Part shown: piece after piece, positions 28,270 to 36,452 of the stretch
Layout: every line of letters begins with the position of its first letter
Position numbering within the stretch: position 1 is the first letter of the stretch
Source of the DNA: Pseudoponticoccus marisrubri
GTDB lineage: Bacteria; Pseudomonadota; Alphaproteobacteria; Rhodobacterales; Rhodobacteraceae
Assembly (NCBI RefSeq): GCF_001482405.1
Contig: NZ_LPXO01000001.1
Coordinates: 558,001-622,000, forward strand
Direction of reading: 5' to 3'
DNA length: 64,000 nt
The notes under the pieces: model-generated
Databases searched by the model: none
What the model saw: the letters and a program-made list of their open reading frames with translations, nothing else
What the model was told of the DNA's origin: nothing
Position numbers and translations under genes: made by a program

Positions 28270-29277
28270 TCACATGCCCTGCGCCGTGGAGAGCGGGCCG
28301 GTGTTGACGTTTTCCTCGTAGCTGTCGAGCGCGGCGTCGATGCTGCCCGCCTCGACGAAGACATCCGCGACGCCCTTCATGAACTCCTGCGCGCCGCCGC
28401 CCAGCCACTTGGCCGTCAGCTGCTCGTCCACGCCCGGGAAGACGAAGGTCGAGATGGTCTGCATCGTCGCCTCGGGGTCCATGCCCGCATCATTGGCGAT
28501 CACCGGCAGCATCATCTCGTGGTTGGACTCGTCGGCCCACATGGCGTTGGCCTCGGCCGTCACGGCAAGGAAATCGGCCACGATGTCGGAGTTCTCGGCC
28601 ACCCAGCTGGCCGGGCCCGAGGTCACGTCGAAGACCAGGATGCCCAGCTCTTCCTTCTCGGCGCCGGTCAGCAGCACGTTGCCATGCTCGAGCATGCGGC
28701 GCAGCGAGCCGCCCCAGCCGCAGGCCATGTCGACCGAGCCCTGCGCCAGCGCCGCGGCCCCGTCGGGCGGCGCCATGTCGACGATCTCCATGGTCGAGAT
28801 GTCGACGCCGAAATGGGTCATCTGCTTGAGATAGCCGTAATGCGCGGCGGTCCCCAGCGGCACGGCGACCTTCTTGCCTTCCAGCTCGTCGGCGGAGTCC
28901 TTGTCGATCTCCAGCGCCTCGGCCACGACGCAGTTGTCATTGTCGGCATAGCTGACCGCCACGTCGAGGATCTGCAGGTCCTGCCCGGCCGAGGTGGCCA
29001 CCACGAAGGGCGGCACGCCCTGGCTGACCGAAAGCTGCACGTCGCCGCTGGCCATGGCGGCCGACATCGCGGTGCCGGTGTCGAAGCTGACCCAGTTGAT
29101 CGAGACATCCATCGCCTCGTCATACATGCCTTCGGCCTTGGCGTACTGGAAGGGCATCGGCCATTCCAGGAAATAGCCCACCGTGATCTCGCCATGCCCG
29201 GCGGCCATCACCGCCTGGCTGCCGGCCAGCAGCGCCATGCCGGCCACCGCGCCCTTGAGACCCGTCCTGATATCCAT
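28270..29277 (-). CDS. tauA: Taurine-binding periplasmic protein
   Basis: A 335-residue solute-binding protein with a signal peptide (KGAVAGMALLAGSQAVMAAG) and two lobes. The N-terminal GEITVGYFLEWPMPFQYAK resembles TauA ligand-binding starts, and VPLGTAAHYGYLKQM is a usual sulfonate-binding segment. It delivers taurine to TauBC. An AGGGGAG site precedes the ATG. First gene of the leftward tau operon, divergent from tpa. Confidence 0.88.
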   Translation of the reverse strand: MDIRTGLKGAVAGMALLAGSQAVMAAGHGEITVGYFLEWPMPFQYAKAEGMYDEAMDVSINWVSFDTGTAMSAAMASGDVQLSVSQGVPPFVVATSAGQDLQILDVAVSYADNDNCVVAEALEIDKDSADELEGKKVAVPLGTAAHYGYLKQMTHFGVDISTMEIVDMAPPDGAAALAQGSVDMACGWGGSLRRMLEHGNVLLTGAEKEELGILVFDVTSGPASWVAENSDIVADFLAVTAEANAMWADESNHEMMLPVIANDAGMDPEATMQTISTFVFPGVDEQLTAKWLGGGAQEFMKGVADVFVEAGSIDAALDSYEENVNTGPLSTAQGM

Positions 29278-29546
29278 TGTCGTTCTCCCCTGCTGTGCCG
29301 GATCCTCGAACGGGGTCCGGACGTTTGCCGGGCGCCGCGCGGGCCCCCGAAACCCGGCGGCCCTTTGGCTGGCCGCTCGGGATGATCGGAGCGGAAAACC
29401 GGCGTCGGATCAACGATTTTTGCGCGGACCTGCCCGGGGATGCGGGGGGCTGCGCGGCGCCCCGCGTACAGGACATCGAGCCGAAATCTTTGAAAACCCT
29501 GCGTAAACCGCCACCCGGCGCGACGGCGCGCGCGCTTTGCCGCGCG

Positions 29547-29582
29547 CAACTGGCCCTATAGGGCTTGACCAACTGGCCCTAT
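29547..29582. promoter_or_regulatory. Direct-repeat operator between tauA and tpa, TauR-like
   Basis: CAACTGGCCCTAT occurs twice, at 29547-29559 and 29570-29582, a 23-bp period, with TTGACC (a possible -35 box toward tpa) at 29565-29570 between and overlapping them. The MocR-type regulator TauR of Rhodobacter capsulatus is described as binding CTGGAC-type direct repeats, which these resemble. The rest of the 377-base gap (29278-29654) shows GC-rich hairpins but no gene. Confidence 0.65.
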
Positions 29583-29654
29583 CCGGTGCTCATGAAATAG
29601 CGCATCTCGAACGGGATCATCGCATCCCCCGCCCTGCATCGAAGGAGGCTCCCC

Positions 29655-31043
29655 ATGGACGGCACCTATTCCCAGAACGACCTGTCCCACGTGGTCGAGG
29701 CCGACAAGGCGCATGTCTGGCATCACCTGATCCAGCACAAGCCCTTCGAGTCGAAGGATCCCAACATCATCGTCGAGGGCCGCGGCATGCGGGTCTGGAA
29801 CCAGGCCGGAAAGGAGCATCTCGACGCGGTCTCGGGCGGCGTCTGGACCGTCAACGTGGGCTACGGGCGCGAGCGCATCGCCAGGGCGGTCTATGACCAG
29901 CTGATGCGCCTGAACTATTTCGCCGGCGCCGCCGGATCCGTGCCCGGCGCGCTCTTCGCCGAGCGGCTGATCGAGAAGATGCCCGGGCTCAGCCGGGTCT
30001 ATTACTGCAACTCGGGCTCGGAGGCGAACGAGAAGGCGTTCAAGATGGTCCGCCAGATCGCCCACAAGCGCTATGGCGGCAAGAAGAACAAGATCCTGTT
30101 CCGCGACCGCGACTATCACGGCACCACCATCGCCTGCCTGTCCGCCGGCGGCCAAGACGAGCGCAACGCGCAATACGGCCCCTTCACCCCGGGCTTCGTG
30201 CGCGTGCCGCATTGCCTGGAATACCGCGCCGCCGACCAGGGCGCGCCGACCGAGCATTACGGCGAATGGGCCGCCGACCAGATCGAGCAGGTGATCCTGG
30301 CCGAGGGACCCGACACGATCGGCGCGCTTTGCCTGGAGCCGGTGACCGCCGGCGGCGGCGTGATCGTCCCGCCCGAGGGCTACTGGCAGAAAGTGCAGGA
30401 GATCGTGCGCAAATACGACATCCTGCTGCATATCGACGAGGTCGTCTGCGGCGTGGGCCGCACCGGCACCTGGTTCGGCTACCAGCATTACGGGGTGGAA
30501 CCCGATTTCGTGACCATGGCCAAGGGCGTGGCCTCGGGCTATGCCGCCATCGCCTGCTGCGTCACCAACGAGCGTGTCTTCGAGATGTTCAAGGACGACG
30601 CGGATGACCCGATGAACTATTTCCGCGACATCTCGACCTTCGGGGGCTGCACCGCCGGTCCGGCGGCCGCGCTCGAGAACCTCGCCATCATCGAAGAGGA
30701 AAACCTGCTCGAGAACACCACCGCCATGGGCGATTACATGTTGGGCCGTCTCGACGAGCTGGCCGGCAAGCACGCGGTGATCGGCCACACCCGCGGCAAG
30801 GGCCTGTTCCTGGGCGCCGAACTGGTCGCCGACCGCGAGACGCGCGCGCCGGCGCCCGAGAAGCAGGTGCAGGCCGTGGTCGCGGACTGCATGGGCCAGG
30901 GCGTCATCATCGGCGCCACCAACCGCTCGGTCCCGGGCTACAACAACACGCTGTGCTTCTCGCCCGCGCTGATCGCGACGAAGGACGATATCGACCATAT
31001 CGTGACGGCGGTGGACGGTGCGCTGAAGCGTGTCTTCGGATGA
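29655..31043 (+). CDS. tpa: Taurine:pyruvate aminotransferase
   Basis: A 462-residue class III PLP aminotransferase. Tpa moves the amino group of taurine to pyruvate, giving sulfoacetaldehyde and alanine. Visible features are the PLP phosphate/ring region NSGSEANEKAFKMVRQ, the acidic partner D261 in HIDEVVCGVGRTG, and the Schiff-base lysine K290 in TMAKGVASG. The strong AAGGAGG site fixes the start. Divergence from tauABC supports taurine over other omega-amino acids. No xsc or pta gene follows in the window, so sulfoacetaldehyde handling must be coded elsewhere. Confidence 0.88.
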   Translation: MDGTYSQNDLSHVVEADKAHVWHHLIQHKPFESKDPNIIVEGRGMRVWNQAGKEHLDAVSGGVWTVNVGYGRERIARAVYDQLMRLNYFAGAAGSVPGALFAERLIEKMPGLSRVYYCNSGSEANEKAFKMVRQIAHKRYGGKKNKILFRDRDYHGTTIACLSAGGQDERNAQYGPFTPGFVRVPHCLEYRAADQGAPTEHYGEWAADQIEQVILAEGPDTIGALCLEPVTAGGGVIVPPEGYWQKVQEIVRKYDILLHIDEVVCGVGRTGTWFGYQHYGVEPDFVTMAKGVASGYAAIACCVTNERVFEMFKDDADDPMNYFRDISTFGGCTAGPAAALENLAIIEEENLLENTTAMGDYMLGRLDELAGKHAVIGHTRGKGLFLGAELVADRETRAPAPEKQVQAVVADCMGQGVIIGATNRSVPGYNNTLCFSPALIATKDDIDHIVTAVDGALKRVFG

Positions 31044-31740
31044 GCTGAACGCGCTCGGCCAGCCGGTCGGGCGCCCGGTCGCCGGCGCGTTCCCGCGCCC
31101 GCGGCCCCCCCATGTCACCCTGCCCGGCCGGTACGGCCGGCTTGAGCCGCTGCGCGCGCATCACGCCCCGGCGCTGTTCGCGGCCTATGCCGAGGATGCC
31201 GAGGGGCGCGGCTGGACCTACCTGCCGATCGCGCCCTGGGCCGATCTGTCCGCCGCAGAGGCCTGGTGCCGCAACGGGCAAGCCAGCGCCGACCCGCTGT
31301 TCTACGCGGTCTGCACGCCGGAGGGCACCGCGCTTGGCGTCTGTTCGCTGCTGCGCATCGCGCCCGAGGTCGGCAGCATCGAGGTCGGCTATATCCATTT
31401 CGCCCCCGCCCTGCAGCGCACCGCGTTGGCGACCGAGGCGATGGCGCTGCTGATGACCCATGTCTTCGACACGCTGGGCTATCGCCGCTGCGAGTGGAAA
31501 TGCCACGCGCTGAACGCCGCCTCGCGCCGGGCGGCCGAGCGGCTGGGCTTCACCTACGAGGGCACGTTCCGGCAGGCCAGCGTGGTCAAGGGGCGCAACC
31601 GCGACACGGCGTGGTTCTCGATCCTCGACAGCGAGTGGCCGCGGATGAAAACCGCTTTCACACAATGGCTTGAGCCCGAGAATTTCGACGCGGCGGGCCG
31701 GCAGCTCCGACCGCTGGGTGCCTTCGCCACAGCCTGTTAG
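31030..31740 (+). CDS. GNAT family N-acetyltransferase
   Basis: A 236-residue acetyltransferase of the RimJ/RimL-like type. It has RYGRLEPLRAHHAPALFAAY at the start of the fold, IEVGYIHFAPALQRTALATEAMALLM around the acetyl-CoA site, and CEWKCHALNAASRRAAERLGF, the family's conserved late motif. The only usable start is a GTG at 31030 overlapping the end of tpa by 14 bases, so translation is probably coupled. The target substrate is unknown. The C-terminus ends ATAC. Confidence 0.82.
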   Translation: MSSDELNALGQPVGRPVAGAFPRPRPPHVTLPGRYGRLEPLRAHHAPALFAAYAEDAEGRGWTYLPIAPWADLSAAEAWCRNGQASADPLFYAVCTPEGTALGVCSLLRIAPEVGSIEVGYIHFAPALQRTALATEAMALLMTHVFDTLGYRRCEWKCHALNAASRRAAERLGFTYEGTFRQASVVKGRNRDTAWFSILDSEWPRMKTAFTQWLEPENFDAAGRQLRPLGAFATAC

Positions 31741-31844
31741 ATCGCGTTTTAGGCAAGAAACGGGCCGGTCTTGAGATGCCGGAAAGGTCCACCCTGCAAG
31801 GGTAGCGCAACCGCGTTGCGAAACCGCGCAGGGGGACGAGCCGC

Positions 31845-32429
31845 ATGCCCAGGAAATACCCCGACTACCCCTATGTCGAGATGGTCGCCGCCGGTCTGCC
31901 CGCGGCGCAGATCGACGCGGCCGCCATGGCGCTGCGGCGCCGATTCCCCGAGATCGCGCTGGACCGGGGCGACCCGCTGGACCCGCTCTGCCGCGCCCTG
32001 GGCGTGGATCTCGACTATGCCGGGCCACCGCACGAGATCGTGCTGGATGTCCCGGCCGAAGGGCGCCCGGTGCTTTACCTGCCCCGGCTGGGCCGCACGC
32101 GGCAGGACCGGGTGGATGCCGCAATGGGCATCGGGCACTGGATCCTGCATGTCCCGCCGACGCGGCTGGCCCATCCCGGGGCCGGCATGCAGGCGCTGGT
32201 CGAGCCCACCGACCCCGCGCTGCTGGACGAGGCGCGCCGCTTCGCGCTGGCGCTGCTGATGCCCGAGCCGGTCTTCTGGGAGCTCTGGTACGAGGGGCGC
32301 GCCGGGGCCGTGGCCGAGACGCTCAACGTGCCCACGCAATTCGCCTATGAACGCGCCGCGACGCTGGACGTGGGCCATCACGATCCCGACGGCGCCGGCC
32401 CGGTCTGGACGGATCATCCCGCCCCGTGA
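31845..32429 (+). CDS. ImmA/IrrE-like protein with degenerate metallopeptidase site
   Basis: A 194-residue soluble protein whose core follows the ImmA/IrrE (M78, DUF955) plan. The helix that should carry HExxH reads AAMGIGHWILH (residues 92-102). Histidine 98 is kept, but the first histidine and the catalytic glutamate are replaced by M94 and G95. The following DEARRFALALLMPEP keeps the usual glutamate and LLMP motif, and the C-terminal ETLNVPTQFAYERAATL matches the winged end of the fold. It is therefore probably a non-catalytic sensor or partner. An AGGGGGA site supports the start. No adjacent HTH repressor is seen. Confidence 0.6.
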   Translation: MPRKYPDYPYVEMVAAGLPAAQIDAAAMALRRRFPEIALDRGDPLDPLCRALGVDLDYAGPPHEIVLDVPAEGRPVLYLPRLGRTRQDRVDAAMGIGHWILHVPPTRLAHPGAGMQALVEPTDPALLDEARRFALALLMPEPVFWELWYEGRAGAVAETLNVPTQFAYERAATLDVGHHDPDGAGPVWTDHPAP

Positions 32430-32522
32430 GGAGGCAGGGGCAGCCCACGAAACGGGCCGCAAAAGAAAAAGGACCGCGCAGGCGGCCCTTGTTCCGGCAG
32501 ATCGCGCCCTGGGGCTATCCGC

Positions 32523-32810
32523 TCAGGCGTTCACGCTGTCCTTCAGGGCCTTGGCAATGGTCACCTTGACCTGTTTGTCGGCCTCTTTCTTGAACTGCTC
32601 GCCGGTGGCGGGGTTGCGCACCATGCGCTCGGGCCGCTCGCGGCAGTAGATCTTGCCGACACCCGGCAGGGTCACCGCACCGCCGGCCGCCACGGCGCCG
32701 GTGATGATGTCGCCCAGCGCGTCCAGCGCCGCGCTTGCGGTCTTCTTGTCGGCTTCCATCTTCTCGGCCAGCGCGTTCACCAGCTCGGTCTTGGTCATCG
32801 GTTTCGCCAT
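32523..32810 (-). CDS. hup: HU family DNA-binding protein
   Basis: A 95-residue histone-like protein. It has KTELVNALAEKMEADKKTAS at the N-terminal helices, TLPGVGKIY before the DNA arm, and RNPATGEQ in the arm with the conserved proline used for DNA bending. ATG 32810 gives the usual MAKPMTKTEL start; an earlier ATG at 32834 is less likely. It is a single gene, convergent with the ImmA-like gene and divergent from nothing close by. Confidence 0.92.
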   Translation of the reverse strand: MAKPMTKTELVNALAEKMEADKKTASAALDALGDIITGAVAAGGAVTLPGVGKIYCRERPERMVRNPATGEQFKKEADKQVKVTIAKALKDSVNA

Positions 32811-32941
32811 TTCATGGTCTCCTTCACTGCCCATCGCCTAGGGCCTCCGAGGGCAAATAAAACCGGATATGGCCGGGAAACACAACAATTCGTGGGCCTG
32901 CGGGCGCGCCCAATGTGCATTTTGTGCCACTTTCCGCCGGG

Positions 32942-34426
32942 TCAGAGGAAGGCGGTCTCTTCGAAACTGCGCAATTTCCGGCTGTGGATGCGCGACAGGG
33001 GCATTTCGCGCAGCGCCTCCATGGCGCGAATCCCGATGCGCAGGTGGCGCCCGACCTGGGTCTTGTAGAACTCCGACGCCATGCCCGGCAGCTTCAGCTC
33101 GCCATGCAGCGGCTTGTCCGAGACGCAGAGCAGCGTGCCGTAGGGCACCCGGAAGCGGAAACCGTTGGCCGCGATCGTGGCGCTTTCCATGTCCAACGCG
33201 ATGGCGCGCGACTGGCTGAGGCGCTGCACCGGGCCGGTATGCTCGCGCAGCTCCCAGTTGCGGTTGTCCACGCTGGCGACGGTGCCGGTGCGCATCACCC
33301 GCTTGAGGTCGTAGCCCGCCAGCTTGGTCTCGCCCTCGACCGCCTCTTCCAGCGCGATCTGGATCTCGGCCAGCGCCGGGATCGGCACCCAGATCGGCAG
33401 GTCGTCATCCAGCACCTTGTCCTCGCGCAGATAGGCATGGGCCAGCACGAAATCCCCCAGGCTCTGCGAGTTGCGCAGCCCCGCGCAATGGCCGACCATG
33501 ATCCAGGCATGCGGGCGCAGCACGGCGATGTGGTCGGTCGCCGTCTTGGCGTTGGACGGCCCCACGCCGATATTGACCAGCGTGATGCCCGCGCCGCCCG
33601 GCCGCTTGAGGTGATAGGTCGGCATCTGCGGCATGCGCGCGGGGTTGGGCAGCGGCGTGTCGGGTTCGGTGATCTCGACATTCCCGGTGCTGACGAAGCT
33701 GGTATAGCCGCTTTGCGGATCGCCCAGCTGCGCGCGGGCATAGGCCTCGAATTCCGACACGTAGAACTGGTAGTTGGTGAACAGAACGTGGTTCTGGAAA
33801 TGCTCGGGATCGGTCGCGGTGTAATGCGCCAGCCGGGCCAGCGAGTAATCCACGCGCTGCGCGGTGAAGGGTGCCAGCGGGGCGGTCCCCTCCTCGTCGC
33901 GCGTCGCCACGCCGTTGACGATGTCGTCATTGGTCGAGGCCAGGTCCGGCACGTCGAACACGTCGCGCAGGGTGAAGGCGGCGGCGCCCTCCTGCGGGAC
34001 GGCGATGTCGGGGAAGTTGGCCACCGCGAAATGCACCGGCATGGGCGTGGACGAGGCGCCGATGCGCAGCTTGACGCCGTGGTTCTGCATCAACAGCCCC
34101 AGCTGCTGCTTGAGGTAGTGGCGGAACATGCGCGGCCGGGTCACGGTGGTGGCATAGGTGCCGGGCTCGGGCACGTGGCCAAAGCTCAACCGGCTGTCCA
34201 CCTTGGAGAAACTGGTCGTGGTCAGCCGGATCTCGGGATAGAAGGCGCGGCAGCGCACGCCGGGATGGCCCGAGCCGATCGCCTGCAGGAACCGGTCGCG
34301 CAGGAACTCGGCCGCCGCGTCGTAGAGCGCGCAGAGCCGGTCCACAGCTGCCTCGGGGTCGTCGAACAGCTCGGGCGCGGCCACGTCGGGCGTGACGATC
34401 TCCAGGGCTTGGCTGTGGTCCTGCAT
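32942..34426 (-). CDS. amn: AMP nucleosidase
   Basis: A 494-residue enzyme that splits AMP into adenine and ribose 5-phosphate. The N-terminal half is the AMP nucleosidase-specific domain (FYPEIRLTTTSFSKVDSRLSF). The C-terminal half is a nucleoside phosphorylase fold (TLVNIGVGPSNAKTATDHIA, MVGHCAGLRNSQSLGDFVLAH and the late DMESATIAANGFRFRVPYG). The start at 34426 is chosen over 34558, which would overlap the divergent aldolase gene's leader. Divergent from 34549. Confidence 0.92.
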   Translation of the reverse strand: MQDHSQALEIVTPDVAAPELFDDPEAAVDRLCALYDAAAEFLRDRFLQAIGSGHPGVRCRAFYPEIRLTTTSFSKVDSRLSFGHVPEPGTYATTVTRPRMFRHYLKQQLGLLMQNHGVKLRIGASSTPMPVHFAVANFPDIAVPQEGAAAFTLRDVFDVPDLASTNDDIVNGVATRDEEGTAPLAPFTAQRVDYSLARLAHYTATDPEHFQNHVLFTNYQFYVSEFEAYARAQLGDPQSGYTSFVSTGNVEITEPDTPLPNPARMPQMPTYHLKRPGGAGITLVNIGVGPSNAKTATDHIAVLRPHAWIMVGHCAGLRNSQSLGDFVLAHAYLREDKVLDDDLPIWVPIPALAEIQIALEEAVEGETKLAGYDLKRVMRTGTVASVDNRNWELREHTGPVQRLSQSRAIALDMESATIAANGFRFRVPYGTLLCVSDKPLHGELKLPGMASEFYKTQVGRHLRIGIRAMEALREMPLSRIHSRKLRSFEETAFL

Positions 34427-34548
34427 GGGGGCTCTCCGCGGTTTCGCGGCACCGTGACAGCTTGGCCCGGGGGGATCAAGCCGCGAAGCGGCGCCCGATT
34501 GACGGCCCTGCCCCGCTCGTGTCCAATGCGCGCGCAAGGAGGCCCAAG

Positions 34549-35304
34549 ATGAACGCACCGCAGACCATTCCGAACCTCGATTTCTGGCAGGAGCGCGTCG
34601 ACCTCGCCGCCGCCTTCCGCTGGACCGTGCGGCTGAACCTGCACGAGGCCGTCGCCAACCACTTCAGCCTTGCCGTGAACGGCGACGGCACGCAGTTCCT
34701 GATGAACGCCAACCAGATGCATTTCAGCCGGGTCAAGGCGTCCAACCTGCTGCTGATCGACGCCAATGATCCCGAGACGATGAACCGCCCCGACGCGCCC
34801 GACGCCACCGCCTGGGGGCTGCATGGCGGCGTGCACAAGCACTGCAAACATGCCCGCTGCGTGATGCATGTGCATTCGGTCAATGCCACCGTGCTGGCCT
34901 GTCTCAAGGACAAGCGCCTGCCGCCGCTCGACCAGACCTGCGCGATGTTCTACGACCGCGTGGTGATCGACGAGGGCTATGGCGGGCTGGCCTTCGAGGA
35001 CGAGGGCGCACGCTGTGCCCGGCTCTTCGACGACCCGAAGAAGAAGGTCATGGTGATGGGCAATCACGGCGTGCTGGTGATCGGCGACACCGTGGCCGAG
35101 ACCTTCAACCGGCTTTATTACTTCGAGCGGGCGGCGACGACCTATATCACCGCGCTTCAGACCGGTCAGCCGCTGGACATCCTGTCGGACGAAGTGGCCG
35201 AGAAGACCGCCCGCGAGATCGAGGAATATGACGAGCAGGACGCCCGTCACCTGGCCGAGCTGAAGGCGATCCTCGACGAGGAGGGCTCGGACTACGCCAG
35301 CTGA
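34549..35304 (+). CDS. Class II aldolase/adducin family protein
   Basis: A 251-residue protein. The zinc-binding histidines of the family appear as MHVHSVNAT (near residue 106-108) and, later, MGNHGVLVIG and TFNRLYYFERAA. The N-terminal acidic/aromatic part (LNLHEAVANHFSLAV) matches the substrate-loop start. Members act on fuculose-, ribulose- or other phosphorylated sugars, or as decarboxylases; this one's substrate is not readable. A near-perfect AAGGAGG site fixes the start. Confidence 0.85.
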   Translation: MNAPQTIPNLDFWQERVDLAAAFRWTVRLNLHEAVANHFSLAVNGDGTQFLMNANQMHFSRVKASNLLLIDANDPETMNRPDAPDATAWGLHGGVHKHCKHARCVMHVHSVNATVLACLKDKRLPPLDQTCAMFYDRVVIDEGYGGLAFEDEGARCARLFDDPKKKVMVMGNHGVLVIGDTVAETFNRLYYFERAATTYITALQTGQPLDILSDEVAEKTAREIEEYDEQDARHLAELKAILDEEGSDYAS

Positions 35305-35355
35305 GCCGGCGTCCGGCAAAGCTATGCCGACAGCGATCAACCCGGCATACAAGAG

Positions 35356-35691
35356 ATGACCGAACTCGAGGAACGGCTGGAACGCGAAGTCGCGGAGTGG
35401 CGGGCCAGGGAACAGGCTCGCTCCGAAAAGGATGCGCGCAAGTCCCGCTGGAACATCGTCCTTGCCGCCCTCCTCGGCTCAACCCTTCTGGGCGCTGTCG
35501 TCACCGAAATCGGCGAGATTGTCGGGGGCGAGTACAGGGAAGACGTCGAGCGTTGCCGGATCGCGCTGGACAACCTTCAGGACCTGGGCGCGCAGGATCT
35601 CTCCGGGCTCGGTGAAGAGGTTCAGAAACGGGTGCTGGCCGAGCTTGTTGAAATGATGGACGACAACTGCCATTTTGATAGCGGGCAATGA
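35356..35691 (+). CDS. 111-residue coiled-coil/membrane hypothetical protein
   Basis: The N-terminal 30 residues are highly charged and helical (MTELEERLEREVAEWRAREQ), a likely coiled coil. One transmembrane segment follows (about 33-57, NIVLAALLGSTLLGAVV), then an acidic C-terminal domain (EYREDVERCRIALDNLQDLG onward) with two cysteines (C67 and C105). The ribosome site (AAGAG) is poor. The gene looks slightly less GC-rich than its neighbours. It ends 9 bases before a 27-codon membrane peptide gene on the same strand. No family recognised. Confidence 0.6.
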   Translation: MTELEERLEREVAEWRAREQARSEKDARKSRWNIVLAALLGSTLLGAVVTEIGEIVGGEYREDVERCRIALDNLQDLGAQDLSGLGEEVQKRVLAELVEMMDDNCHFDSGQ

Positions 35692-35700
35692 GGCTGCACC

Positions 35701-35784
35701 ATGGACGTAACGGACGCAATCCAGATCATTCTGCTGCTGGTCGCGATGATCTCGGCCATTCTGCTGGTCGTGAACAACCTTTGA
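35701..35784 (+). CDS. 27-residue single-helix membrane peptide
   Basis: The frame codes MDVTDAIQIILLLVAMISAI followed by LLVVNNL and a TGA stop. It has a short acidic N-terminus, one hydrophobic helix (about 7-25) and a polar end. A TGAGG ribosome site lies 7 bases before the ATG, and the gene starts 9 bases after the 111-residue membrane protein, so the two look like an operon. It could be a regulatory small membrane protein, a type I toxin-like peptide, or a partner of its neighbour. No homologue is known to me. Confidence 0.45.
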   Translation: MDVTDAIQIILLLVAMISAILLVVNNL

Positions 35785-35790
35785 GCCGCC

Positions 35791-36273
35791 TCAGCCCGGG
35801 CGCAGGCCTGTTTCCACCAGCAGGCCCTTGCGCTTGGCCTCGTAGTAATAGCCCCGCGCATACCACTTGATGGCGTCGTCATGGTCGCCCCCCGCGACGA
35901 GGTAGGCGCCCTTGAGGTATTTCAGCGCGTATTTCAGGTTCGTCTCGGCATCCAGCAGGTCGTTTGGCGCGCCGCGGAAGCCCATGGTGCGCGCGGTCTG
36001 CGGCAGGATCTGGAAAAGCCCGTAATAGGGTCCGTTGCGCGCCCAGGGGCGGTGCGTGCTCTCGCGGATGGCCAGCCGGTGCACCAGACGGCGCGGCAGG
36101 CCGTAGTGATCCGACCAGCGGTTGATCTGCGCGCGCAGCTCGGGCGTCTCGTTGGGATAGAGTGGCGGGTCGAACTTCGCCCGCTTGACCCGGGCGGGCT
36201 CGGGCGCGGGGGCAGCGGCACAGCCGGCGACAAGCGCGGTGGCGGACAGCAGAAGGAAACGGCGCGAGATCAT
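35791..36273 (-). CDS. Lytic transglycosylase, SLT domain lipoprotein
   Basis: A 160-residue protein with a lipoprotein signal (RRFLLLSATALVAGCAAA, lipobox VAGC) and a small SLT-type lysozyme domain. The catalytic glutamate is in LAIRESTHRPWA. The family motif GPYYGLFQILPQTARTMGF and the later NLKYALKYL and AIKWYARGYYYEAK follow. It cleaves peptidoglycan glycan strands from the outer membrane side. A GGAG site precedes ATG 36273. Longer in-frame extensions to 36687 are unconserved. Confidence 0.85.
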   Translation of the reverse strand: MISRRFLLLSATALVAGCAAAPAPEPARVKRAKFDPPLYPNETPELRAQINRWSDHYGLPRRLVHRLAIRESTHRPWARNGPYYGLFQILPQTARTMGFRGAPNDLLDAETNLKYALKYLKGAYLVAGGDHDDAIKWYARGYYYEAKRKGLLVETGLRPG

Positions 36274-36452
36274 GGCACTCTCCGGGTCGACGTGGGTCCC
36301 TCGTAGACCGCGGGGCGGCGCCGGGCCAGCGCGCCGGGTGACGCATCGGCAAGAGCCTGCCGGGCCGGGGCGGGCTTCGGCGCGGACCTGCCGAAGCGCA
36401 AATTCCCGTGCCTGCCCTTGCAAACCGCCCCCCACAGCGTCACCTATGCGCC

